Position numbers and translations under genes: made by a program. Of a stretch of 5,906 nucleotides of DNA, positions 1 through 5,159 are shown one piece after another. This DNA is from an uncultured Victivallaceae bacterium. GTDB lineage: Bacteria; Verrucomicrobiota; Lentisphaeria; Victivallales; Victivallaceae. Within the stretch, counting starts at the first letter, position 1. Each line of letters opens with the position of its first letter. The notes under the pieces were generated by a model that searched no databases, was not told where the DNA came from, and was given only the letters and a program-made list of their open reading frames with translations. Where the stretch lies: NCBI GenBank assembly GCA_934663655.1, contig CAKUKT010000175.1:1-5906 (forward strand). The letters are read 5' to 3'.

Positions 1-708
1 GCTTTCCCAGTGTCCGGTTTTCAGATCGGTACCGGCAAGAAAACGCTCGCTGGAAACATGGCCGTCCACCCAGACCAGGTTGGCAAAATTGTTGTGACGG
101 AAGTGTGCCGAACCGCTTTTATCCACCATGCCCACTCCATTCGGCACCAGATATCCGGTGCCGCCGACCTTGCCGCCGGCGTAGGACCCGGCATCGCCGA
201 ACATCACGATATCAGCGGAACGGACAACTTTCTCCGGAGCGGTTCTTCCGTTGCTGATTGACAAATCCCCGTCGCCGACGGAACCGCCCCAGACAAGCCG
301 GTTGTAACCGATGCCGCCGACCTGAGGGGCCTCCCGGAAAGTTCCGCCGACATCAAAGGCGGGACAGACCAGCGCTTTAGGAGAGTTGCCCAGATAGGGA
401 TGGAGAAATCCTCCTTCGGCGAGATTGTAGGTAAATGACCCATGGGAACCGCCGCGCGTTCCGTAGTAGAAGGTTTTCGAACCGGGACCCTGGATCGGAC
501 ACATCGCCTTGTAGTCGTTGGCGTACATCAGATTGGCCATGCCGTACTGTTTGAGGATGTTGACGCAGGAGGTGGATCTTCCGCGTTCGCGGGCGGTGGA
601 GAGGGCCGGCATCAGCATGCCGGCGAGGATGGCGATGATCGCGATGACCACCAAAAGTTCGATAAGGGTGAAACTTGCGACGAGTTTTTTTCTTTTCACA
701 ACAGACAT
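1..708 (-). CDS. Type II secretion-like pseudopilin with prepilin N-terminal motif and H-x9-DG domain (3' end outside window)
   Basis: The first 236 residues are visible; the C-terminus lies beyond the left edge. After a basic start ([12 protein letters not shown]) comes [20 protein letters not shown] at 13-32, the prepilin cleavage and methylation signal with the conserved Glu at mature position 5 (E17) and a single hydrophobic helix. Then follow [16 protein letters not shown] and NILKQYG, typical of the pseudopilin families of Lentisphaerae, Verrucomicrobia and Planctomycetes. The C-terminal part holds H205-x9-D215-G216 ([12 protein letters not shown]), the hallmark of the H-X9-DG/DUF1559-like domain. 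By family knowledge the protein is inserted in the inner membrane, cut by a prepilin peptidase and exposed outside the cytoplasm; its partner is unknown. The residue before the cut is Ser, not the usual Gly. The start is fixed by GGAGG at 716-720, seven bases before the ATG. Family assignment is firm, function is not. Confidence 0.93.
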   Translation of the reverse strand, partial: MSVVKRKKLVASFTLIELLVVIAIIAILAGMLMPALSTARERGRSTSCVNILKQYGMANLMYANDYKAMCPIQGPGSKTFYYGTRGGSHGSFTYNLAEGGFLHPYLGNSPKALVCPAFDVGGTFREAPQVGGIGYNRLVWGGSVGDGDLSISNGRTAPEKVVRSADIVMFGDAGSYAGGKVGGTGYLVPNGVGMVDKSGSAHFRHNNFANLVWVDGHVSSERFLAGTDLKTGHWES

Positions 709-737
709 GATAATACCTCCGATCTGGTTGAATCCGG

Positions 738-764
738 AAAAAAAAGTTCTGCGCCCGCCGGCGC
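738..764 (-). terminator. Terminator-like hairpin with U8 tract between the small gene and the pilin gene
   Basis: Read on the minus strand, the stem GCGCC/GGCGC (764-751, four-base loop) is followed by AGAAC and then eight T (745-738). The five bases between stem and T run are more than in an ideal intrinsic terminator. It lies 84 bases after the stop of the 65-residue gene and only about 18 bases before the pilin ribosome binding site. It could end the small gene's transcript, or reduce read-through into the pilin gene. Confidence 0.45.
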
Positions 765-813
765 CTGTTTTTATCTTAAAGCCCCGAAGCCACATCGGCG
801 GCATATTCCGCTT

Positions 814-830
814 CAGGAGTCATTCTCCTG
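814..830 (-). repeat. 6-bp inverted repeat (hairpin) after the small gene
   Basis: CAGGAG and CTCCTG are separated by five bases, so RNA from either strand could fold. It lies 18 bases after the stop codon of the 65-residue gene. No T run follows directly, so it is not a classical intrinsic terminator. It may protect the 3' end of the message or be chance. Confidence 0.35.
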
Positions 831-847
831 CCGCGGGAAATCGGTAA

Positions 848-1045
848 TCAATTTTTTGAAGAAGCTGTGACCGGTACATCGAGTACGAAACGATATTCCC
901 GTCCGCAGCGGATCAATACCTCCTTCTGTCCGCGCTTCAGGATTCTGGTATCGACTTCCAGGTGTCCGAAGCCGTCAAATTCGAGAATGTAGTCAAAAGC
1001 CTGAAGGAGCCGTCGTCTGGTCTGCTCAACGATTGGATTGTCCAT
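848..1045 (-). CDS. Small protein of unknown function, 65 residues
   Basis: I do not recognise this protein. It is soluble, with no signal peptide or membrane segment. Residues 4-18 (PIVEQTRRRLLQAFD) look like an amphipathic helix, followed by alternating stretches that could be beta strands (HLEVDTRIL, KEVLIRCG, YRFVLDVPV). There is one Cys (C47) and a net basic centre (RILKRGQKEVLIR). It is probably a real gene: GGAG at 1052-1055 lies six bases before the ATG, and a near-consensus promoter stands upstream at 1172-1200 with a leader of about 120 nt. The pilin gene follows in the same direction after 139 bases, with a terminator-like hairpin between them, so co-transcription is uncertain. A nucleic-acid binding or regulatory role would fit the size and charge but is speculation. 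Confidence 0.75.
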   Translation of the reverse strand: MDNPIVEQTRRRLLQAFDYILEFDGFGHLEVDTRILKRGQKEVLIRCGREYRFVLDVPVTASSKN

Positions 1046-1060
1046 GTTTCACTCCGATTA

Positions 1061-1074
1061 TTAGTCTCACCTAA
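1061..1074 (-). promoter_or_regulatory. Possible operator, DtxR-box-like half (proximal site)
   Basis: On the minus strand the site reads TTAGGTGAGACTAA, ending six bases before the GGAG ribosome binding site of the small gene. It matches 12 of the first 14 positions of the DtxR/IdeR consensus (TTAGGTTAGCCTAA), but nothing of the last five. It shares AGACTAA with the second site on the promoter. The resemblance is seen; binding by a metal-dependent repressor is inference. Confidence 0.3.
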
Positions 1075-1125
1075 TTAAATAAGCAAAAAAAATTCTGTCC
1101 TCTTCTGGAATTGAAATTGCCGCCA

Positions 1126-1162
1126 CATCGAAAAGGCAGTGGGAACCCCGCTCTTCTCGATG
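1126..1162 (-). promoter_or_regulatory. 5'-leader hairpin of the small gene mRNA
   Basis: On the minus strand CATCGAGAAG (1162-1153) pairs with CTTTTCGATG (1135-1126): ten base pairs with one G-U, loop of 17 bases. The G-U is an A-C mismatch if read on the plus strand, so the fold suits minus-strand RNA. From the promoter, the predicted transcript start is near 1165, so the stem would sit at the extreme 5' end. The loop (AGCGGGGTTCCCACTGC) could form a further short GGG/CCC stem. It may stabilise the mRNA or be part of a regulatory leader. Confidence 0.5.
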
Positions 1163-1173
1163 ACTTAGTCTAA
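1162..1173 (-). promoter_or_regulatory. Possible operator on the -10 and start site (distal site)
   Basis: Two nested perfect palindromes overlap here: GACTTAGTC (1162-1170) and TTAGTCTAA (1165-1173). The second reaches into the -10 hexamer and covers the predicted transcription start, a usual place for a repressor site. TTAGTCT recurs at 1061-1067. TTAGACTAA on the minus strand matches 8 of 9 bases of the central part of the DtxR/IdeR consensus. The regulator is not known. Confidence 0.4.
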
Positions 1174-1200
1174 TATAACTCAATCATCAAACATTGTCAA
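1172..1200 (-). promoter_or_regulatory. Sigma70-type promoter of the small gene
   Basis: The minus strand carries TTGACA (1200-1195, perfect -35), a 17-base spacer, and TATATT (1177-1172, five of six to TATAAT). The predicted start near 1165 gives a leader of about 120 nt before the ATG at 1045. This is one of the two best promoters in the window. Confidence 0.75.
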
Positions 1201-1245
1201 ATGATTTCAGTAATATTTTCTGAAAAATTCTGTTAACCAGCGGGG

Positions 1246-1257
1246 AAAACCGGTTTT
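1246..1257. repeat. 12-bp perfect palindrome AAAACCGGTTTT
   Basis: The palindrome lies 45 bases upstream of the -35 of the minus-strand promoter and over 300 bases before the plus-strand hydrolase. Such a position suits an activator or upstream repressor site, but no second copy is seen in the window, and an A-rich/T-rich flank raises the chance of coincidence. Confidence 0.3.
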
Positions 1258-1491
1258 TACCATCGAAAAATTAATTTGTCAAAACTAACACACCTCCATC
1301 GGGCCGAAATTATCCCGGCTGCCGTAACGATTCGGCAAGCCAGCTTTCCCCATGTCCTCCGGCACCTCCCCGATCTTCCGGAACCATCGTGGTTATCCGA
1401 CTTTGTTTACGGACGATTTTCATAATTTTTCCGGACCGCAGATTTGCATTTCCCAAATATTGATACTATTTTACAACTGTAATGTGGGTTA

Positions 1492-1534
1492 TTTCCGGAA
1501 ATGCCCGGCTTCTTCAGAGAATCATTTCCGGAAA
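1492..1534 (+). promoter_or_regulatory. Perfect 12-bp inverted repeat before the serine hydrolase gene
   Basis: TTTCCGGAAATG (1492-1503) and CATTTCCGGAAA (1523-1534) are exact reverse complements with a 19-base loop, and each arm itself contains the 10-bp palindrome TTTCCGGAAA. The arm centres are 33 bp apart, about three helical turns. The second arm ends 34 bases before the ATG at 1569. As RNA it would form a strong leader hairpin; as DNA it could be a pair of operator sites. No T run follows directly, so a terminator is unlikely. Confidence 0.55.
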
Positions 1535-1568
1535 AACAACCATTTTTCACCACAAGGAACCCGGAATC

Positions 1569-2804
1569 ATGAAACATCTCCTCAAAACCATGCTGTTCGT
1601 CGCCGCCATGGCGATAATCGCCGGCTGCTGTTCCACCAACTGTTCCGTCCGGAACGCGGAGACCACCTTCGCCCGCGATGCCCTGATGCCCTACGTCCAG
1701 AGCGGTCAGCTCCCCGGAGCAATCAACGTATTCTACAAGGACGGCATCCAGGAAACCGCCTGCGTGGGATATGCCGACGTCGCGGCCGAGCGTCCCATCA
1801 CCATGGATGATGTCTTCATGCAGTGTTCCCAGACCAAGGGGTTCTGCGGCGTGACCATCGCCATGCTGGTCGAAGAGGGCAAGATCTCTCTGGATGACCC
1901 CGTCTCCAAATATCTGCCGGAATTTAAGGAACTCTGGGTGCTGGATTCCAACCAGAACGGAGTGAAAACCCTCGTCAAGGCCAAAACCCCGCTCACCATC
2001 CGCATGGTGATGAACCATACCGGCGGTTTCCCGTTTGAGATCAGCGCCAAACAGGGAAATATCAAGGGCGGCGGCTGGAGCGGCGGCGCCCCGCTCCGAC
2101 AGACGGCGGCCATCGCCGCGGCCTCGCCGTTGTTGTTCGAACCCGGCACCAAGGTCCAGTATTCCAACACCGGAATTGACATCGGTGCCGCCATCGTCGA
2201 AGTCGTTACCGGACAGCGGTGGGAGGATTTTCTCCGGGAACGGGTGCTGATTCCCCTGGAAATGACCTCCACCTCCTTCTGGCCGACCGACGAACAGCTG
2301 AAAACCCAGATCGAAATGTACGACTGTGTGAAAGACGCTCCAGCCAAATACCGGCTTCAGAATAATATGCAGCAGCGCCCCTATAATGATTCCCACGTCT
2401 TCGCTTCGGCGGGAGCCGGACTCTGGACGACCGCCAACGATCAGCTCAAGTTCTACAAGATGCTGATGAACCTCGGGGTAGGCGATAACGGCGTGAGAAT
2501 CCTCAAGGAGGAAACCGTCCGCGAACTGCTCGCCAAATCCTCGCGCCCGAAGGGCATGGGCGGTTATTCTCTCGGGTTGACCGCCCCGGAAGAGGACAAG
2601 GAGGATTCATGGTTCGGCCATGGCGGCGCCTGGGGGACCAACTGCATGGTCAACTGGCACCGGAAGGAATTGAAGCTGTGGGTGGTACAGCTCTGCGGCA
2701 ATCCCCGCCCCTGGGACAAGGCCCGCGGCGAAGCGGAGAAAAAATTCTTTCAGTATGTGATCGACAACACCAATGCCGACGCCTACACCGGACGTGTTCA
2801 GTAA
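1569..2804 (+). CDS. Class C beta-lactamase-fold serine hydrolase, lipoprotein
   Basis: The 411-residue protein belongs to the beta-lactamase/PBP4*/esterase EstB family (PF00144 type). Visible motifs are S87-x-x-K90 (SQTK, the nucleophile Ser and Lys), Y198-S-N200, and H351-G-G (WFGHGGAWG), the usual KTG replacement. ASAGAGLWTTANDQLKFY at 279-296 is also typical of the family. The N-terminus (MKHLLKTMLFVAAMAIIAGC) is a lipoprotein signal with lipobox IAGC and lipidation Cys20, so the enzyme should sit on a membrane facing the periplasm or outside. Substrate is open: peptidoglycan peptides, D-amino acid amides or esters fit better than antibiotic resistance. I chose the ATG at 1569 over the in-frame upstream start at 1482 because it gives the signal peptide directly and has AAGGA at 1554-1558. 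A glycoside hydrolase gene follows after 16 bases, probably on the same transcript. Confidence 0.92.
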   Translation: MKHLLKTMLFVAAMAIIAGCCSTNCSVRNAETTFARDALMPYVQSGQLPGAINVFYKDGIQETACVGYADVAAERPITMDDVFMQCSQTKGFCGVTIAMLVEEGKISLDDPVSKYLPEFKELWVLDSNQNGVKTLVKAKTPLTIRMVMNHTGGFPFEISAKQGNIKGGGWSGGAPLRQTAAIAAASPLLFEPGTKVQYSNTGIDIGAAIVEVVTGQRWEDFLRERVLIPLEMTSTSFWPTDEQLKTQIEMYDCVKDAPAKYRLQNNMQQRPYNDSHVFASAGAGLWTTANDQLKFYKMLMNLGVGDNGVRILKEETVRELLAKSSRPKGMGGYSLGLTAPEEDKEDSWFGHGGAWGTNCMVNWHRKELKLWVVQLCGNPRPWDKARGEAEKKFFQYVIDNTNADAYTGRVQ

Positions 2805-2820
2805 CTGACCACCAGGATTG

Positions 2821-4299
2821 ATGCTTTACCGGTATTCCGCGACGTTCCGATCGCGGGAGAACGTTCAGGTCAAACCGGGTGATTTCACCGGCAGTTCCGG
2901 CACCTTGCCGGCGAATGCCGTCTCGGTAGCGCCGGTAGGTTTTGTGGAAACGACTTTTGTCCCGCGTTCGGGTTCCGAATATGTCGGGTTCTGGCCGGAT
3001 CCATTGCTCGCCTTTCTCGATCAGGTCGAAATCCGGACCGGAGAGGCTCAACCGTTCTGGCTGCGGGCCGATATTCCCTCCGATCAACCGGCAGGAGTGT
3101 ACAACGGTCGGGCGGAAGTCGTCATCGATGGCAGCGTCATATTTTCAGTGCCGCTCACCATCCGGGTGCGCGATTTCACATTGCCGGAACGCTCCTCCCT
3201 GCCGCTGGCGGTGACTTTCTGGCCCAGTGATGGCCAAATCGCCGCCTGCAATCCAAATTATGATCCGGAAGCGAGGGAAAGCGCTGCCGCGCCGGTGCAT
3301 TCATGGCGAAAACACCTCGACGAGTGGAGCGAAATGCTGGCCGGATATTATCTCACTGTCGACAGCCTCTACGAATATCCCGGCTGGACGCCGGAGTTTG
3401 AGCTGTTCAGTAAACTCAAGCGCGAAGGCCGACTCGGGGTGTTCAACCTCGGTTACTTTCCCCCCGCCTCGGAAAATCCGGCGGACAACTACGGTATGCA
3501 GAAGACAATTGAGCGCATCCGGCCGCGCTACGAACGGGCAAAACAGCTCGAACTCCTCGACAATGCCTATCTCTACGGCTGCGATGAGTGTATCCCGGAT
3601 AAATTTCCCTCGGTTAACCGCGCCGCGGCGATTCTGAAGCGGGAATTTCCGGGAGTTCCGATTTTCACCACCAGCTACGACAACAGTTTCGGTGGAAATG
3701 GTCAACTTGATTCGATCGACTGGTTCTGCCCGCTGACCTCCGCCTATAATCCGGAACTGGCCGCAGCCGCCCGCCGTGCCGGCAAACAGGTCTGGTGGTA
3801 TATCTGCCTGGTGCCGCCACGACCCTACGCGAATAATTTCATCGAATCCTCCGGGATTGAAACCCGGCTGCTGACGGGAGCGATGAGTGCGAAGTACCGT
3901 CCGGACGGCTTTCTCTATTACCAGACCAGCTTGTGGAACAACACTGAACCGATCACCTCCGGCCCCTACACCGACTGGATCGCCCAGAGCTTTCCCGGTT
4001 ACAACGGCGACGGCAGTTGGACTTACCCGGGACCGGACGGCACCCCGCTCGGGTCGATCCGACTGGAGAACTTCCGCGACGGCCTGGAGGATTTCGCTTA
4101 TGTGAAACTTCTTGAGGAAAAATTCGCCGCAGCGGAGAAAATCGGGGTAAATCACCGATGGTGCCGGGAGGCGGCTGCCGCGCTTGCGGTTCCCGCGCGG
4201 ATCGTCACCAGCCTGACGGAATATACCCGCAACCCGGCGGAACTCTATCAATGGCGTTCCCGGCTGGCGGAACTGATCGAAACCGCGCCCGAGATATGA
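2821..4299 (+). CDS. DUF4091/GH123-like glycoside hydrolase, apparently lacking its N-terminal start
   Basis: The 492-residue product shows a beta-sandwich region to about residue 125 (VSVAPVGFVET, FWPDPLL, WLRADIPSDQPAGVYNG, VPLTIRVRDFTLP), then a TIM-barrel-like domain and a C-terminal DUF4091 signature (IRLENFRDGLEDFAYVKLL, 413-431). D255-E256 (YLYGCDE) matches the adjacent Asp-Glu pair used in substrate-assisted catalysis by GH123 N-acetylgalactosaminidases, so retaining cleavage of a glycan, perhaps of an N-acetylated sugar, is plausible but not shown. Family members are usually exported and begin with a signal peptide and further strands; here the reading starts close to a mid-domain motif and no signal peptide is present. 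A stop (2806-2808) closes the frame just upstream, and the ribosome binding site is poor (AGGA ending three bases before the ATG; a TTG at 2818 is an alternative start). It may be an N-terminally truncated, possibly decaying, gene. The remaining frame is intact. Confidence 0.85.
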   Translation: MLYRYSATFRSRENVQVKPGDFTGSSGTLPANAVSVAPVGFVETTFVPRSGSEYVGFWPDPLLAFLDQVEIRTGEAQPFWLRADIPSDQPAGVYNGRAEVVIDGSVIFSVPLTIRVRDFTLPERSSLPLAVTFWPSDGQIAACNPNYDPEARESAAAPVHSWRKHLDEWSEMLAGYYLTVDSLYEYPGWTPEFELFSKLKREGRLGVFNLGYFPPASENPADNYGMQKTIERIRPRYERAKQLELLDNAYLYGCDECIPDKFPSVNRAAAILKREFPGVPIFTTSYDNSFGGNGQLDSIDWFCPLTSAYNPELAAAARRAGKQVWWYICLVPPRPYANNFIESSGIETRLLTGAMSAKYRPDGFLYYQTSLWNNTEPITSGPYTDWIAQSFPGYNGDGSWTYPGPDGTPLGSIRLENFRDGLEDFAYVKLLEEKFAAAEKIGVNHRWCREAAAALAVPARIVTSLTEYTRNPAELYQWRSRLAELIETAPEI

Positions 4300-4328
4300 A
4301 AAAATTCCGGTCCTCCGCCCTCCCCCGG

Positions 4329-4425
4329 TGAATGCTTTTACATTTCCACCGGAAGGGGAAGGCGAAAACCGGCGGCGGCGACGCAATAAATTTTATTGAA
4401 TGCTTTTACATTTCCACCGGAAGGG
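4329..4425. repeat. Perfect 29-bp direct repeat, two copies 68 bases apart
   Basis: Copies at 4329-4357 and 4397-4425 are identical over 29 bases, starting TGAATGCTTTTACATTTCC and ending ACCGGAAGGG. A shorter relic, CCACCGGAA, appears at 4435-4443. The 39-base gap contains CAATAAATTTTATTG (4384-4398), a 15-base odd dyad overlapping the start of copy 2. The repeat lies between the two convergent genes, near the end of the glycoside hydrolase gene. It does not look like a CRISPR (only two copies, no dyad within the unit). An intergenic repeat family or a slipped duplication is likely. Confidence 0.8.
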
Positions 4426-4491
4426 AAAAGACTACCACCGGAAACGGGATCAACTCCTCCGCATCTCCGGCTGAAAATCGCTGTCGGCGTT

Positions 4492-4510
4492 CCTCCGGCG
4501 ACGCCGGAGG
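4492..4510. repeat. GC-rich 19-bp dyad in the convergent intergenic region
   Basis: CCTCCGGCG-A-CGCCGGAGG is a perfect dyad; as RNA it would form a seven-pair stem with a five-base loop. Related CGCCGGAG sequence follows at 4515-4521 and a run of eight G at 4527-4534. It is about 190 bases after the hydrolase stop and 70 bases after the B-box protein stop. With no T run on either side, it is a poor intrinsic terminator but could block both converging transcripts. The rest of 4300-4579 shows no gene. Confidence 0.45.
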
Positions 4511-4579
4511 GCGGCGCCGGAGAACCGGGGGGGGACCCTTCCGGGCAACTCAAGTCGCCGGAAATCAGCGATCCGGAAT

Positions 4580-5005
4580 CTACTCCACCAGCGCTTCCCG
4601 TTCGCGTTTGTAGCGGGAACTGGAGGGGATTTCCTGCTGGATTGTCGCTTTGGTATCCTGAACGTTCTGCTCGATTCTGGCGCCGGTTTTCCTGACCATC
4701 CGGTCGACGTCGGATTTGTTCTCCCGGTAATACCACACGGCAGCCGCCACCACGACGATTATGATCACCAGCCAGATGATCGCCCGCCAGCGGGTACGGG
4801 AACCGGTACGGCGCCTTTCTTCCAGGGTCCGGTTGATCTGGCCGATGGTTTCCGCGGCGTTTTCGGCACAGGCTTCGGAACAGTAAGTCGAACCGTTTCT
4901 GCTCACAATACATCGTTCGCAGATCGGTTTGCTGCAGGCCGCGCAGCGCGCAACCGCCGGGGTGTCCGGATGGTTCAGACAGACGCTTTTAGAGAGATCA
5001 GCCAT
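4580..5005 (-). CDS. Single-span membrane protein with B-box-like zinc-binding head
   Basis: The 141-residue protein starts with C9-x2-H12-x8-C21-x2-C24-x4-C29-x2-C32 and C42-x3-C46, spacing close to B-box zinc fingers and enough ligands for two zinc ions. A basic stretch (EERRRTGSRTRWR, 62-74) leads into one membrane helix (about 75-93, IIWLVIIIVVVAAAVWYY), then a charged, possibly coiled tail (97-125). By the positive-inside rule the zinc head is probably cytoplasmic. Bacterial B-box heads followed by a membrane segment are known but mostly uncharacterised; protein-protein contact is the usual guess. I chose the ATG at 5005 over an in-frame start at 5101 because AGGAG (5014-5018) lies eight bases before it and because the promoter at 5063-5091 falls inside the longer version. 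The AraC-type gene upstream runs in the same direction, 154 bases away. Confidence 0.85.
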   Translation of the reverse strand: MADLSKSVCLNHPDTPAVARCAACSKPICERCIVSRNGSTYCSEACAENAAETIGQINRTLEERRRTGSRTRWRAIIWLVIIIVVVAAAVWYYRENKSDVDRMVRKTGARIEQNVQDTKATIQQEIPSSSRYKREREALVE

Positions 5006-5062
5006 GATTGCAACTCCTGATTTGCGTGTTTGGATTACCCTGTCCCCACCGGGGCCGTTTTT

Positions 5063-5091
5063 ACTATAAACGTCCGGAAACGTTTTTTCAA
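5063..5091 (-). promoter_or_regulatory. Sigma70-type promoter of the B-box membrane protein
   Basis: The minus strand has TTGAAA (5091-5086, five of six), a 17-base spacer and TATAGT (5068-5063). The predicted start near 5056 gives a leader of about 50 nt, which contains a short CCCC/GGGG hairpin at 5045-5055. This gives the gene expression independent of the AraC-type gene upstream. Confidence 0.7.
5068..5085. promoter_or_regulatory. Candidate operator AAACGT-N6-ACGTTT inside the promoter spacer
   Basis: An exact 6+6 inverted repeat fills the entire space between the -35 and -10 elements. A dimeric repressor bound here would block RNA polymerase, and a MerR-type factor could alternatively act from the spacer, though the 17-base spacing needs no correction. 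The dyad is seen in the sequence; the regulator is unknown. Confidence 0.5.
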
Positions 5092-5135
5092 TGACAATCA
5101 AGAAAAATCCGACCTCTTTTTGCTCCCCCTACCCT

Positions 5136-5153
5136 CTCCCGGCAGCGCGGGAG
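5136..5153 (-). terminator. Stem-loop just after the AraC-type gene
   Basis: CTCCCG and CGGGAG are separated by six bases, so either strand's RNA could form a six-pair stem. It begins six bases after the stop codon of the AraC-type gene. The sequence after it on the minus strand is purine-rich (AGGGTAGGGGGAGCAAAAAG), not a U tract, so intrinsic termination is uncertain. The pyrimidine-rich plus strand (CCCCTACCCTCTCCCGG) resembles common intergenic repeat sequences. Confidence 0.35.
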
Positions 5154-5159
5154 CGCGGT

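Larger units (their letters stand above)
1046..1568. other. Divergent intergenic region, 523 bases, no gene seen
   Basis: This AT-richer stretch separates the minus-strand small gene from the plus-strand serine hydrolase. It holds the minus-strand promoter (1172-1200), a leader hairpin (1126-1162), TTAGTCT sites (1061-1074, 1162-1173), a 12-bp palindrome (1246-1257), a weak dyad TGCCG/CGGCA (1320-1337) and the inverted repeat at 1492-1534. TTCCGGAA occurs three times (1376, 1493, 1526). I could not identify a convincing plus-strand promoter for the hydrolase; the AT-rich stretch 1420-1490 is the likeliest place. The open frames crossing this region lack ribosome binding sites and recognisable domains. 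Confidence 0.7.

Noticed and set aside
442..870. Plus-strand 142-residue open frame
   Set aside because: It is antisense to the pilin gene start and its upstream region, with no motif; the prepilin signal on the other strand decides the matter.
1375..1500. Plus-strand sigma70 promoter for the serine hydrolase
   Set aside because: Several TATA-like hexamers exist in 1420-1490, but none has a -35 match at 16-18 bases, so I did not call one.
1407..2396. Minus-strand 329-residue open frame
   Set aside because: It lies antisense to the serine hydrolase, which has clear catalytic motifs and a lipoprotein signal; the antisense frame has low-complexity Gly/His-rich sequence and no domain.
1569..2804. 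Antibiotic-resistance beta-lactamase
   Set aside because: The fold and motifs fit class C-like enzymes, but it is a lipoprotein with divergent sequence, without a neighbouring AmpR-type regulator; a PBP4*/esterase-like role is more likely.
3301..4386. Minus-strand 361-residue open frame
   Set aside because: It is antisense to the glycoside hydrolase and rich in Arg/Gly as expected from GC-rich complement codons; no recognisable domain or ribosome binding site was seen.
4329..4425. CRISPR array
   Set aside because: Only two full copies are present, no cas genes are seen, and the unit lacks a typical repeat dyad.
4527..4534. Run of eight G as a phase-variation tract
   Set aside because: It is in non-coding sequence, not in a gene or between promoter elements that I can see.
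4332..4913. Open frames on both strands across the convergent intergenic region
   Set aside because: They encode repeat-derived, Gly/Pro/Arg-rich sequence from GC-rich dyads and the 29-bp repeat, and overlap the B-box gene out of frame.
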